Shown here: one piece after another, positions 16,356 to 25,299 of the stretch
How the letters are laid out: the number at the start of each line of letters is the position of its first letter
Numbering within the stretch: position 1 is the stretch's first letter
Source: Pseudobdellovibrio sp.
Lineage (GTDB): Bacteria > Bdellovibrionota > Bdellovibrionia > Bdellovibrionales > Bdellovibrionaceae
Length of the DNA stretch: 64,000 bases
Reading direction: 5' to 3'
NCBI GenBank assembly: GCA_020696855.1
Contig: JAJFMT010000003.1
Location: 1-64,000, forward strand
The notes under the pieces: model-generated
Seen by the model: the letters and a program-made list of their open reading frames with translations, nothing else
What the model was told of the DNA's origin: nothing
Databases searched by the model: none
Made by a program: the position numbers and the translations under genes

Positions 16356-17646
16356 AATAGCCGGCATCAGACGTATTTTATTCGACTCGATTATCTTAGC
16401 GCTTTGTCTCGTTTTATTTTCTTACTGGTTTAACCCGTTATTAAAAAGCCCGCTGGCCCTATTCAGTTCCGTCGCTTTTTATTTCATTATCAGCTGTGAT
16501 TTGGTGATTGCGTTTATTCTCGGTTTTTCGACTTCGGTTTTTAAACACCAAAGAATGAACATGCTGACAATGAGTGTTCTTCGCTTTTTGGCGGACCTCG
16601 CAGTTATTCAGCTTTTTAACTATATCTTTTCAAAAGAACGTACGGGCTTGTTCTCGCCGCAGGTTTTACCGCTGGCACTAGCCGTAACCTGCTTCTTTGC
16701 CGTTTTCTGGCGCTTGTTATTATTTGAATCGCTTTATTTCAACAGTAACTACCGCATTTTTTGCGACCCGGACTCAGAGAAAATGATTAAAAAGGATCTT
16801 CGTAATTTATTTACCGGATCTTTCGAGTATCTTTTGAGCGTTCACATTTTGCAAAAGATCGCGCCGGGCCCGTACATATATGTCGTGCAGGACCAGTCTT
16901 TAAGTGACGAAGAGCTGCAGGTGTTAATGCAAAAAAAGATGCACGGCTTTTCGATTCTGACCATTACCCAATTTTACGAGCAGGTTTTACGAAAAATTCC
17001 GATTGATCTGGTAAATTTAAAAGACCTGATTTTTGAAACCGGCTTTGAGCTGACATCGCGTATGTTCCTACAGCGTGTGAAGAGAGTTTCGGATATTCTG
17101 CTTTCCTTTTTACTTGCTTTGGTGACCTGGCCGGTTATTTTTATCTTCGGCTGGCTTCATAAGTTTGAGTCTCCTGGGCCGATGTTCTATTCGCAAAACC
17201 GTACCGGAAAACAGGGCGAGATTTTTAAAATTTACAAACTTCGCTCGATGAGAACGGATGCGGAAGTGAACGGCGCCGTTTGGGCGCAGGAAAATGACCC
17301 GCGTATTACTAAAGTCGGCAAATTTATTCGGCTAACAAGAATCGATGAACTTCCGCAGTTATTAAACGTCTTAAAAGGCGATATGAGCTTCATAGGGCCT
17401 CGGCCGGAGCGCCCAGAGTTCAATGTGTCCTTGGCTGAGCAGATCCCGTTTTACGACCTTCGGCACTCTGTACGGCCTGGCCTGACGGGCTGGGCGCAAG
17501 TACGATATCCTTACGGCGCCAGCGTGGAAGACGCGAAAGAAAAGCTTCAGTACGATTTGTACTATATCAAAAACTATTCTTTGCTTCTGGATTTAGAGAT
17601 TTTGGTGAAGACCGTTCAGGTCGTTTTATTCGGCAAAGGCCGGTAA
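16336..17646 (+). CDS. polyprenyl-phosphate sugar-1-phosphate transferase (WbaP/EpsE type)
   Basis: The 436-residue protein starts glycan synthesis by moving a sugar 1-phosphate from an NDP-sugar to undecaprenyl phosphate at the inner membrane. Residues 1-130 contain four or five membrane helices. After a cytoplasmic region, a further hydrophobic segment (about 250-275) leads into the PglC-like catalytic domain, with [40 protein letters not shown], the DELPQLLNV segment and [12 protein letters not shown]. This domain order is typical of exopolysaccharide initiating enzymes. UDP-glucose or UDP-galactose, made by the neighbouring GalU and GalE, are likely donors. It overlaps galE and ends before a large hairpin. 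Confidence 0.92.
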   Translation: MESNGSRIAGIRRILFDSIILALCLVLFSYWFNPLLKSPLALFSSVAFYFIISCDLVIAFILGFSTSVFKHQRMNMLTMSVLRFLADLAVIQLFNYIFSKERTGLFSPQVLPLALAVTCFFAVFWRLLLFESLYFNSNYRIFCDPDSEKMIKKDLRNLFTGSFEYLLSVHILQKIAPGPYIYVVQDQSLSDEELQVLMQKKMHGFSILTITQFYEQVLRKIPIDLVNLKDLIFETGFELTSRMFLQRVKRVSDILLSFLLALVTWPVIFIFGWLHKFESPGPMFYSQNRTGKQGEIFKIYKLRSMRTDAEVNGAVWAQENDPRITKVGKFIRLTRIDELPQLLNVLKGDMSFIGPRPERPEFNVSLAEQIPFYDLRHSVRPGLTGWAQVRYPYGASVEDAKEKLQYDLYYIKNYSLLLDLEILVKTVQVVLFGKGR

Positions 17647-17668
17647 TTTAAGTTGCACCCATTTTATT

Positions 17669-17760
17669 TTTCGGGGCTTTAAAAACGAGTTCGGCTTTGG
17701 CAAACTTTGCATTTGCAAAGCATGCCAAAACGCATGTCTGAGGCTTTTAAAGCCCCGAAA
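17669..17760. terminator. nested inverted repeat between convergent genes
   Basis: Two perfect 16-base arms, 17669-17684 (TTTCGGGGCTTTAAAA) and 17745-17760 (TTTTAAAGCCCCGAAA), flank 60 bases. Inside the loop a second hairpin is formed by TTGGC...GCCAA and TTTGCA...TGCAAA around 17697-17727. The structure lies between the stop of the sugar transferase (plus) and the stop of the DUF4360 gene (minus), so a bidirectional transcription end is the simplest reading. The long loop is unusual for a simple rho-independent terminator. Confidence 0.55.
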
Positions 17761-17762
17761 TA

Positions 17763-18386
17763 TTATTTACAAGGTCTCCAGCGAAGTCTGAAACGAGATT
17801 CAACACCGGTATCAACTGAATCTAAGTTGATGGCGGCCATTGAGCGGTCTTTTGTATTCGGTAAGTATGCTACCATCAACTCAGTTGCCAATTCGATTGT
17901 CTGTTGTGGCTTACTGCAAGTTGAATAAACTTCGCGGCCCGGCTTTTGATCAACTGCCACTTCGTAGTTGCCGGCAACGGGGCCGCGTAACTGAGCTTCA
18001 CGCATTGACGGCGGCATTGCTACTCCGGGAATAATTTGTGAAAAGCGGTGATAGCCGTATGCCGAAGCCGGTAAAGCGGCAAAGCCACGGTATTCAGTTC
18101 TGACGATCGCGTACTGCATGCCTGCCGGGACATCTACATCAATCAACACGCGGCAAGTTTTCTTTAACTGCGCGGCTTGCGGGTTAGCAGACCCAACACC
18201 GATATCAGCCATGTAGTTATCGAATAGAACAGCCAATGTTTGTCCGTCCGGAGTTACCGAAGCGTTAGCTGTAGATTCAGTACAACCTGAACCCGTTAAA
18301 CGGACTCCACGGATCGTTACGTTTTGTGCATAAATTTCAGCGGTGGCTAAAAGTAATGCGCTCATAAGTAGTGCCTGTTTGATCAT
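17763..18386 (-). CDS. secreted DUF4360-like protein
   Basis: The 207-residue protein has a clear signal peptide (MIKQALLMSALLLATAEIYA, cleavage before QNV) and is probably exported. The mature part resembles DUF4360: GVRLTGSGCTESTANASV near the start, the VLFDNYMADIGVG segment, a CRVLIDVDVPAG beta-strand, and a C-terminal pair of cysteines (YSTCSKPQ and WRPCK). No enzyme motif is visible and the function is unknown. GGGAG precedes the ATG. It stands alone, convergent with the sugar transferase and divergent from manC. Confidence 0.75.
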   Translation of the reverse strand: MIKQALLMSALLLATAEIYAQNVTIRGVRLTGSGCTESTANASVTPDGQTLAVLFDNYMADIGVGSANPQAAQLKKTCRVLIDVDVPAGMQYAIVRTEYRGFAALPASAYGYHRFSQIIPGVAMPPSMREAQLRGPVAGNYEVAVDQKPGREVYSTCSKPQQTIELATELMVAYLPNTKDRSMAAINLDSVDTGVESRFRLRWRPCK

Positions 18387-18488
18387 GATCGTTCTCCCTT
18401 TTTGTATAAAACTAATGCAAAATTCAATTTAATACGACTTGAGAGCGGTTTTCGGTGCCGGGTTGGCTCTGCATTTCCGCGCAAAAAT

Positions 18489-18517
18489 CTTGATGAAATC
18501 TTAAAGCAATCTTGAAG
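18489..18517 (+). promoter_or_regulatory. PhoB-type 11-base direct repeats upstream of manC-pstCAB
   Basis: Three 7-base units, CTTGATG (18489-18495), CTTAAAG (18500-18506) and CTTGAAG (18511-18517), start exactly 11 bases apart with AT-rich 4-base spacers. This spacing is the hallmark of PHO boxes bound by PhoB/PhoP regulators. It lies 45 bases before the manC start, in front of an operon with pstCAB. A possible -10 (TATCTC) begins at 18533. The unit sequence differs from the enterobacterial CTGTCAT, so assignment rests on spacing and on the phosphate-transport genes downstream. Confidence 0.55.
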
Positions 18518-18561
18518 CCAAAACTGTTGAGCTATCTCTCAAAAAAAGGCAAGATCGGGGC

Positions 18562-19962
18562 ATGAAATTAATACCTGTTATTATGAGTGGCGGAAGCGGC
18601 ACCCGGTTATGGCCGTTATCACGGGTTAATTACCCAAAACAGTTCGCTGAACTACTGGAAAAACCATTACAAACACTGGCGATCGAACGGCTTCAGAAGT
18701 TCGGGAAAAGCCTGATTATCACTACAGAAAAATTAAAGAATTTAACTGAAAAAGACATTATTCAGAATAAACTTCAGGTTGAAAAAGTAATTTATGAACC
18801 GGAAGGTAAAAATACGGCAGCGGCGATCGGCCTCGTTTGTAAATATCTGTCTTTAACGGGCCGAAGTAATGAAGTGGTAGGCGTGTTCCCATCAGACAGT
18901 TTAATTTCAAAAAAAGATGAGTTCGAGTCCGCACTTAAAGCGGCCGTCAGCTCTGCAGAGCAGAACTTCGTTGTTACTTTAGGTATTCTGCCGCGCGGAC
19001 CAGAAACCGGTCTTGGCTATGTTCAGGTAAAAGAGCGCGCACTGAATACGGAACGCGCGACTGAAGTTTTAAAATTTCACGAAAAACCAACTGAAGAAAA
19101 GGCAAAAGCTTTCGTCGCTGACGGGCATTATTTCTGGAACGCCGGAATTTTTGTTTTTAAAGCCGGTGTCATGATCGAACTATTCAAAAAATTCGAGCCT
19201 GAAATCTGGAATCAATTAGATCAATTGAATCAGGACTTAAGTAATTTGCCGGAAGTGTATTCGCGTTTAAAAAATATTTCGATTGATTATGCCATCGTTG
19301 AAAAACTGGGCTCTGAACAGCTTCGCTGCGTTCCTTGTGATATCGGGTGGAGTGATGTGGGCTCATGGGATGCGCTGGTCGAAGTGACTGAAAGCGCGCC
19401 CTTTGAACCGCAGTCATTAAAAAAGAAACCGGTGCAATTGTCGGCAAAAGGTAACGCAGTATTTTCAAAACAACAAAAAAACTACAGCTTCATCGGCTGT
19501 GATGACTTAATCGTTGTGGATACGGCCGACGCCTTACTTGTTTGTAAAAAGAACGAATCGCAAAAAGTAAAAGATCTCGTTGAAGCTTTAAAGGTCACCG
19601 ATGATAAAATTACTAAAGAGCACATCTTTGAAAACCGACCATGGGGCCGCTTTGAAGTTTTGCGCGATGAAAGTTATTTTAAATCTAAAATTATCCGTGT
19701 TGAGCCGGGGCAGAAGCTGTCATATCAATCTCACGAAAAACGGGCTGAGCACTGGGTGATTGTACGCGGTGAAGCCGTCGTCACGTTAAACGATAAAGAG
19801 CACGTGCTGAAGCAGGGTGAGAATATTTTCATTCCCACAAAAGCAAAACACCGTGTTCATAATCGTGGAAGTTCTGTTCTTGAGTTTATTGAAGTTCAGG
19901 TCGGCAGCTACTTCGGTGAAGACGATATTACCCGTTATCAAGATGACTACGGACGTAAATAG
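18562..19962 (+). CDS. manC: mannose-1-phosphate guanylyltransferase / mannose-6-phosphate isomerase
   Basis: The 466-residue bifunctional protein makes GDP-mannose. Residues 1-280 are the guanylyltransferase, with MSGGSGTRLWPLSRVNYPKQ at the start, FPSDSLI and the FHEKPTEEKA segment. Residues about 355-466 are a type II phosphomannose isomerase cupin with NRPWGRFEVL, GQKLSYQSHEKRAEHWVI and the metal-binding histidines of that motif. The length matches ManC/CpsB. It is the first gene of a seven-gene run; pstC begins two bases after its stop. Coupling of a sugar gene to phosphate uptake genes is unusual. Confidence 0.95.
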   Translation: MKLIPVIMSGGSGTRLWPLSRVNYPKQFAELLEKPLQTLAIERLQKFGKSLIITTEKLKNLTEKDIIQNKLQVEKVIYEPEGKNTAAAIGLVCKYLSLTGRSNEVVGVFPSDSLISKKDEFESALKAAVSSAEQNFVVTLGILPRGPETGLGYVQVKERALNTERATEVLKFHEKPTEEKAKAFVADGHYFWNAGIFVFKAGVMIELFKKFEPEIWNQLDQLNQDLSNLPEVYSRLKNISIDYAIVEKLGSEQLRCVPCDIGWSDVGSWDALVEVTESAPFEPQSLKKKPVQLSAKGNAVFSKQQKNYSFIGCDDLIVVDTADALLVCKKNESQKVKDLVEALKVTDDKITKEHIFENRPWGRFEVLRDESYFKSKIIRVEPGQKLSYQSHEKRAEHWVIVRGEAVVTLNDKEHVLKQGENIFIPTKAKHRVHNRGSSVLEFIEVQVGSYFGEDDITRYQDDYGRK

Positions 19963-19964
19963 GA

Positions 19965-20885
19965 ATGAAAGAAGGGTTTTCAGATCCTAAGAGTTTTAAG
20001 CGGCGCGCACGGGAAGTTAAAGAATTACTGATTAAGTCTATTCTTTTCTGCTGTGCCGCGAGTTCCGTTCTCATTACCTTTGGTGTTGTCTGGACACTTT
20101 TAAAAGAAGCTTTGCCGTTTTTTCAGGAAGTCAGCTTTGGGCAATTTCTGTTTGATACAGAATGGACGCCGCTATTTGAAGACCCGAAATACGGGATCAT
20201 GACTTTGGTTTCCGGTACTTTATTAACTACATTTATCGCTCTGACAGTCGCTATTCCATTAGGAACTATCACTGCTGTTTTTTTGAGTGAATACTGCTCA
20301 GCCAATGTAAGAGAAATTTTAAAACCCGTACTTGAGCTTCTGGCGGCGGTTCCGACAGTGGTTTACGGTTATTTTGCCTTGTTGTTCGTAACGCCGCTAT
20401 TACAAAAAATAATTCCTGATCTGGCCAGCTTCAATGCTTTGAGTGCAGGGCTTGTGATGGGAGTGATGATTATTCCTTACGTCAGCAGTTTAACAGAAGA
20501 TGCTATGCGTGCCGTTCCTGTCTATTTGCGAGAGGGAAGTCTGGCTCTGGGCGCCTCTAATTTTCAGACTTCATTTAAAGTTATTGTGCCTTCGGCGTTC
20601 TCGGGAATTGCATCCGCATATGTTCTGGGAATTTCCCGCGCGCTGGGGGAAACGATGGTTGTGGCGATTGCAGCAGGGCTTCAACCGCGGCTCAGTTTCA
20701 ACCCGCTTGAATCAACTGAAACCTTAACCGCTTACATTGTTCAGGTCAGCATGGGCGATTTACCACAGGGCTCAATCGGGTATAAGACGATCTACGTGGC
20801 GGGTTCAGTCCTGCTTTTATTTACCTTAGTTTTTAATTTGATCGGTCAGCGCATTCGTTCGCGCGTAGAAAAAAAGGCTAAGTAA
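19965..20885 (+). CDS. pstC: phosphate ABC transporter permease PstC
   Basis: The 306-residue inner-membrane protein has six predicted helices. The ABC-permease EAA loop reads LREGSLALGASNFQTSFKVI followed by SRALGETMVVAIAAG, which is diagnostic for PstC. An extracytoplasmic loop early in the protein (FGQFLFDTEWTP) matches the family GxxFL...W.P pattern. It forms the phosphate import channel with PstA, energised by PstB. It starts two bases after manC, and its stop overlaps the pstA start by one base (TAATG). No pstS or phoU gene is found anywhere in the window. Confidence 0.95.
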   Translation: MKEGFSDPKSFKRRAREVKELLIKSILFCCAASSVLITFGVVWTLLKEALPFFQEVSFGQFLFDTEWTPLFEDPKYGIMTLVSGTLLTTFIALTVAIPLGTITAVFLSEYCSANVREILKPVLELLAAVPTVVYGYFALLFVTPLLQKIIPDLASFNALSAGLVMGVMIIPYVSSLTEDAMRAVPVYLREGSLALGASNFQTSFKVIVPSAFSGIASAYVLGISRALGETMVVAIAAGLQPRLSFNPLESTETLTAYIVQVSMGDLPQGSIGYKTIYVAGSVLLLFTLVFNLIGQRIRSRVEKKAK

Positions 20886-21784
20886 TGCAAAAGCAAGTTG
20901 AGCGCTTAAAAAGACAGGATTCCGTTTTTTGGGTTGTAGGGCTTGGCTCACTTTTATTTGCTCTCGTTACATTACTCAGTTTGATAATCGACATGGCGAT
21001 GACCGGATGGCCCCGGATATCGCCGGCGTTTTTCACATCGTTTGCATCGCGGTTTCCGGAAAAGGCCGGGATTTTTTCTGCCTGGGTGGGAAGCTTAACC
21101 GTCGTATTCGTAACGGCGGCGCTAGCGATACCCCTCGGAGTAGCGACAGGAATTTATCTAGAAGAGTACGCCAGAAAAAACTGGCTCACGAAAATTATTG
21201 AAATAAATATTCTGAATTTGGCCGGTATTCCTTCCATCACTTACGGGCTGATGGCCTTAGGAATTTTTGTGTATCATTTTCAGCTGGGGCAATCGATCAT
21301 CACCGCAGGTTTAACACTTGGGCTTCTTATTCTCCCGATCATTATTGTGACGACCCGGGAAGCGATTCGTACTATTCCCTCTCATATTAGAGAAGCCTCT
21401 TACGCATTAGGCTCTACAAAATGGCAAACGGTTTGGAATCATATTTTGCCTTATTCTTCGGGCGGGATTCTGACCGGAGTTGTGATTGCGCTTTCGCGCG
21501 CGATCGGTGAGACGGCGCCGCTTTTAACCGTAGGTGCTCTAACCTTTATCGCATTTTTGCCGACTCCGCCTGTTATGGCTGAGCCGCCGTTTGTTTCGTT
21601 TCAATGGCTTATGGACCCGTACACAGTTATGCCAATTCAAATGTTTAACTGGGTATCCCGGCCCCAGGAAGAGTTTCACATTAATGCCGCTGCAGCGGGA
21701 TTAGTGCTGTTAACTATGACTTTATTATTAAATGCCACGGCAATTTACATTCGTTACCGCTTCCGAAGGAAATACAAATGGTAG
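20885..21784 (+). CDS. pstA: phosphate ABC transporter permease PstA
   Basis: The 299-residue protein is the partner permease of PstC. Six helices are predicted. The segments [20 protein letters not shown] and [12 protein letters not shown], the EAA loop [18 protein letters not shown] and [16 protein letters not shown] are characteristic of PstA. It overlaps pstC by one base and pstB by seven, so the three transport genes are translationally coupled. Confidence 0.95.
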   Translation: MQKQVERLKRQDSVFWVVGLGSLLFALVTLLSLIIDMAMTGWPRISPAFFTSFASRFPEKAGIFSAWVGSLTVVFVTAALAIPLGVATGIYLEEYARKNWLTKIIEINILNLAGIPSITYGLMALGIFVYHFQLGQSIITAGLTLGLLILPIIIVTTREAIRTIPSHIREASYALGSTKWQTVWNHILPYSSGGILTGVVIALSRAIGETAPLLTVGALTFIAFLPTPPVMAEPPFVSFQWLMDPYTVMPIQMFNWVSRPQEEFHINAAAAGLVLLTMTLLLNATAIYIRYRFRRKYKW

Positions 21785-22551
21785 AAAAATCAAAAAAAGC
21801 AGAAGTACTGAACTTGAGTTTCGGATATTCGCCGGCGGTTAAAGTGATCAGGTCTATCAATTTGCCAATTTACCAAAATACCGTTACTGCTTTGATCGGC
21901 CCTTCCGGTTGCGGAAAATCAACTCTGCTGCGTTGTTTTAACCGTATGCATGACCTTTATGGCCAAGTTAAATATGAAGGCGAAATAAAATTATATCCTG
22001 AATCTGTTAATATTTTATCAAGCACGGTTGACCCAATTGAAGTCCGAATGAAAGTCGGAATGGTTTTTCAGAAACCAAATCCGTTTCCTAAAAGTATTTT
22101 TGAAAATATAGCTTATGGTCTTCGTGTGCGGGGCATTAAAAAACGTTCCTATATTGATGACAAAGTTGAAGATTCTTTGAAAAAAGCAGGGTTGTGGGAT
22201 GAAGTCTCTTCACGCTTGCATACTTCAGCAGCTGCGCTTTCTGGCGGCCAGCAGCAGCGTCTTTGTATTGCTCGCGCCTTGGCGACGGAGCCCGATTTAT
22301 TGCTTCTGGACGAGCCAACTTCGGCTTTGGACCCTATCTCAACGGCTCATATTGAAGAATTATTGGCCGAACTTAAGAAATCAGTTACCATTTTAATGGT
22401 GACCCATAATTTGCATCAAGCAGCGCGAACGGCGGATTACACGGCGTTTATGTACCTTGGCGATTTGATAGAGTTCGGTGAAAGTGACCAGATCTTTACA
22501 AATCCTAAAGAACAGCGGACAGAAAACTATATTACGGGAAGATTTGGATAA
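21778..22551 (+). CDS. pstB: phosphate ABC transporter ATPase PstB
   Basis: The 257-residue ATPase powers phosphate import. Walker A is GPSGCGKST (about residues 42-50), followed by the PstB-typical [12 protein letters not shown] PstB-specific [21 protein letters not shown] segment, shown here only by its short parts [10 protein letters not shown] and FENIAYG, is present. The signature is LSGGQQQR, Walker [13 protein letters not shown], and the switch histidine lies in MVTHN. Length and all motifs are normal, so the protein should be active. Its stop overlaps the galU start by one base. Confidence 0.96.
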   Translation: MVEKSKKAEVLNLSFGYSPAVKVIRSINLPIYQNTVTALIGPSGCGKSTLLRCFNRMHDLYGQVKYEGEIKLYPESVNILSSTVDPIEVRMKVGMVFQKPNPFPKSIFENIAYGLRVRGIKKRSYIDDKVEDSLKKAGLWDEVSSRLHTSAAALSGGQQQRLCIARALATEPDLLLLDEPTSALDPISTAHIEELLAELKKSVTILMVTHNLHQAARTADYTAFMYLGDLIEFGESDQIFTNPKEQRTENYITGRFG

Positions 22552-23435
22552 TGAGTAAAATTAAAAAAGCAATTATTCCGGCTGCAGGATTAGGCACACG
22601 GTTTTTTCCGGCAACGAAAACGATTCCTAAAGAGATGCTGCCGATCGTAGACAAGCCAACGATATTGTATGTAATCGAAGAAGCTATGCAAGCGGGGATT
22701 GAAGACATCGTGTTGATTCAAGGCCGGGGCAAAACTGCAATCGAAGATTTTTTTGACGTGTCCTATGAACTGGAAGACAAACTCGTTAAGGACGGGAAAG
22801 AAGAAATTCTGGAAAGTATTAGGCGAGTCCGCTCTTCAGTTAATATTATTTCAATACGTCAAAAGGCAGCTTTAGGTTTGGGCCATGCCGTATACTGCTC
22901 GAAACCTGTTGTCGGTGATGAAGCTTTCGCAGTTATGCTGGGCGATGAAATTACTTTTGCAAAAAATGAATCTGAAAACATTATGAGTTTTCTGGGAAAA
23001 CAAAGTTGCGACACCGGGGCCAGCGCCGTGTGGGTATTGCCGGTAGAGCCGAAGAACACACATAAATACGGAATTGTCGATGTTGGGCCGGATAACAAAG
23101 ATCTTAGTAAAGGAAAAAAAGTTTTGTCGGTGATTGAAAAACCATCGTCAGATAAAGCTCCTTCGAACTGGGCGCTCCCAGGGCGATATGTGTTTAATTC
23201 AGAAATATTTAAATATCTGGAAAATACAAAACCTGGTAAAAATGGAGAGATCCAGTTAAGTGATGCCATGTGCGAATTAGCCCGTCAGTCAGAAATGATG
23301 GCGTACAGCTTTTCAGCGCGCCGTTACGATGCCGGAGACAAGCTGGGTTTTCTAATTGCGAATATTGATATCGCGCTGGAACACCCGGAGTTAAGCCAGG
23401 ATTTACTGAATTACCTGCGCGCAAAAATTAAATAG
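22551..23435 (+). CDS. galU: UTP-glucose-1-phosphate uridylyltransferase
   Basis: The 294-residue enzyme makes UDP-glucose, the substrate of Ugd and GalE elsewhere in this region. Diagnostic segments are KAIIPAAGLGTRFFPATKT and KEMLPIVDKPTI at the N-terminus, LGLGHAVYCSKP, AVMLGDE, and late RYDAGDKLGFLIAN. It is the fifth gene of the manC run, overlapping pstB by one base and followed by gmhA after 15 bases, with GGAGAG between. Confidence 0.96.
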   Translation: MSKIKKAIIPAAGLGTRFFPATKTIPKEMLPIVDKPTILYVIEEAMQAGIEDIVLIQGRGKTAIEDFFDVSYELEDKLVKDGKEEILESIRRVRSSVNIISIRQKAALGLGHAVYCSKPVVGDEAFAVMLGDEITFAKNESENIMSFLGKQSCDTGASAVWVLPVEPKNTHKYGIVDVGPDNKDLSKGKKVLSVIEKPSSDKAPSNWALPGRYVFNSEIFKYLENTKPGKNGEIQLSDAMCELARQSEMMAYSFSARRYDAGDKLGFLIANIDIALEHPELSQDLLNYLRAKIK

Positions 23436-23450
23436 TTTTTTGGAGAGTAC

Positions 23451-24059
23451 ATGACGAAAGATATTTTACTTAAAGAAATCAACGAAGCTGCTCAGAATCT
23501 GAAAGCTTTGCAAGATGCGTCTGCGTTACATAATGATTTTGAAAACATGATCAATGAAATGGTTAAAGTTTACAAAAACGGTGGCGGTTTGTACGTAGCC
23601 GGCAATGGCGGTTCAGCAGCCGATGCACAGCACTTTGTAGCCGAGCTTGTTGTGAAACTAAGTAAAAACCGCGATCCGATTAAAGCGGTTGCTTTGACAG
23701 TTGATACTTCCATCATTACAGCGGCCGGGAATGACTTCAGCTATGATGAGATCTTTTCGCGGCAGGTTGAAGCCTTAATGGGTCCTAAGGATATGTTTAT
23801 CGGGATCACGACTTCAGGTAATTCGCCGAATATTCTTAAGTGTTTTTCTATGTGTAAAAAAATCGGCGCGAAGTCAGTTTTACTAAGCGGCAAAGACGGC
23901 GGAAAAGCCGTTAAAGAAAAAATGGCCGACATTAATTTAGTTGTTCCGGGACCGAACACCGCTCGCATTCAGGAAGTTCACGAAATTCTCTACCATACAA
24001 TTTGTCTGGTACTTGAGAAGAAACTCATCGAAGAAAAAGTTATTTCGTACCGCCCATAA
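23451..24059 (+). CDS. gmhA: sedoheptulose-7-phosphate isomerase / SIS-domain protein
   Basis: The 202-residue protein is a single SIS-domain isomerase of the GmhA/DiaA group. Visible features are the N-terminal helix with a conserved N (NDFENMINEM), GGGLYVAGNGGSAADAQHF with the phosphosugar-binding serines, GITTSGNSPNIL, and the C-terminal RIQEVHEILYHTICLVLE with the expected histidine and glutamate. GmhA makes D-glycero-heptose 7-phosphate for ADP-heptose and LPS core. The neighbouring GT9 heptosyltransferase-like gene, which overlaps it by one base, favours GmhA over DiaA. Confidence 0.88.
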   Translation: MTKDILLKEINEAAQNLKALQDASALHNDFENMINEMVKVYKNGGGLYVAGNGGSAADAQHFVAELVVKLSKNRDPIKAVALTVDTSIITAAGNDFSYDEIFSRQVEALMGPKDMFIGITTSGNSPNILKCFSMCKKIGAKSVLLSGKDGGKAVKEKMADINLVVPGPNTARIQEVHEILYHTICLVLEKKLIEEKVISYRP

Positions 24060-25174
24060 TGAGTTTCAAAGAAACCGATAAAGCCATTCGGGCATGGAAT
24101 CACAGGCGAATTGACTACTTCAGAAGGTTGCGTTTGCAGCTGACGAAGTTTTTTTTTGATCATCGTAAAAATCTACTGTCAGCCGGTAAAGCCGAAAAAA
24201 ATATTTTAGTTTTCAGGCTTGATGACAAACTTGGAGATGCCGTTGTTTCAACAGGCTTTTTAAAGGCAGTCAAGAAGGCCTTTCCTGATTATAAATTGAC
24301 GGTTCTTGCAGGACCACAGACTGCCGAAATCTATAAAGGTCTTTCGTTTGTGAATGAAGTAGTAACCTGCAAAAAGGGTTTCGTTGCGCTTTTCAAAGTT
24401 TACAGCTTATTAAAAAAACGCACTTATAAGTATATAGTAAACACATCACACATTTTAAGCCCGCGCGTAATCATGTTACTGAGCTGTTTAAAAGCCGAAG
24501 TCAAAACCGGGTTTTTAAATTCCGAATTTCAAGTTTTTTCTGAAACGGCGGATTACAGCGAAAATAACCACCACGTATTAATTCGTTACCGCAAATTGAT
24601 TGAACTTATGAACGTAAGGGATGCGGATCTGAAATATGTCGTTGAGTTAAAAAAAGAGAGTTTACAAAAAGCGGCTGAAGCTTATCAGGCTTTTTCAGGA
24701 AAAAAAGTTGTGATCTTAAACAGCTTTGCAGGAGCACGCTTAAGAAATTTTTCTAAAACCACTACATTTGAAATAGTCAAAAGGCTTGTAGATGATGGAC
24801 AAACCGTAGTTATCAGTGCAGCCAATGCAGGTGATCACCGTATTCTCACTGACTGGCGAAAAGAGCTCAATATGGAAAACTGGAAGCAATTACCCGAGTT
24901 TTCATCGCTTGAAGATAATTTGGCTCTTATGAGCCTGGCGGATTTAATTATTACCCCGGATACAGCCTGGGTTCATTTGGCGGCGGCTCTTGAAAAGAAT
25001 TTAGTGGCCGTGTACCGCGAGGATACTGAAGAGAAGAACTCATTGATTTGGGCACCGGCACATAAAAACTCACGCGTGGTGTATGCTCCAAACACCACGG
25101 AAAATCCGCACGACATCAATAATGTTTCCGTAGATTCTGTTATAAAAGAGTCGCAAAGCTTCTTTCAGCACTAA
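24059..25174 (+). CDS. GT9 family glycosyltransferase (heptosyltransferase-like)
   Basis: The 371-residue protein has the two-domain GT-B plan of LPS heptosyltransferases. The N-terminal part carries RLDDKLGDAVVSTGFLKAVK, the GDxxxTTPxLxALK-like acceptor signature, and the C-terminal part the nucleotide site DLIITPDTAWVHLAAALEK, which parallels the D/S-xx-HxA signature of GT9. The sugar added is probably a heptose, given the adjacent gmhA. It is the last gene of the manC operon; 125 bases then precede hppA. Confidence 0.88.
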   Translation: MSFKETDKAIRAWNHRRIDYFRRLRLQLTKFFFDHRKNLLSAGKAEKNILVFRLDDKLGDAVVSTGFLKAVKKAFPDYKLTVLAGPQTAEIYKGLSFVNEVVTCKKGFVALFKVYSLLKKRTYKYIVNTSHILSPRVIMLLSCLKAEVKTGFLNSEFQVFSETADYSENNHHVLIRYRKLIELMNVRDADLKYVVELKKESLQKAAEAYQAFSGKKVVILNSFAGARLRNFSKTTTFEIVKRLVDDGQTVVISAANAGDHRILTDWRKELNMENWKQLPEFSSLEDNLALMSLADLIITPDTAWVHLAAALEKNLVAVYREDTEEKNSLIWAPAHKNSRVVYAPNTTENPHDINNVSVDSVIKESQSFFQH

Positions 25175-25242
25175 GTGTTTTTTAAGTCTGGCTTTGTCTT
25201 TAGCCGTTAATGCTTACTTTTCACTCACTAAAAATCCTTTTA

Positions 25243-25271
25243 TTGACTTAAATAGCTGAAAAAACTAATTT
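25243..25271 (+). promoter_or_regulatory. sigma-70-like promoter of hppA
   Basis: TTGACT at 25243-25248 and TAATTT at 25266-25271 are separated by 17 bases and lie 29 bases before the hppA start. An AAGGAG ribosome site follows at 25287-25292. The match to a housekeeping promoter is good at -35 and moderate at -10. Confidence 0.5.
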
Positions 25272-25299
25272 TTATTCATTAAAACAAGGAGTCAAAATT

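Noticed and set aside
22859-23269. 136-residue minus-strand frame opposite galU
   Set aside because: GalU motifs on the plus strand are complete, so the opposite frame is a mirror of its codon bias.
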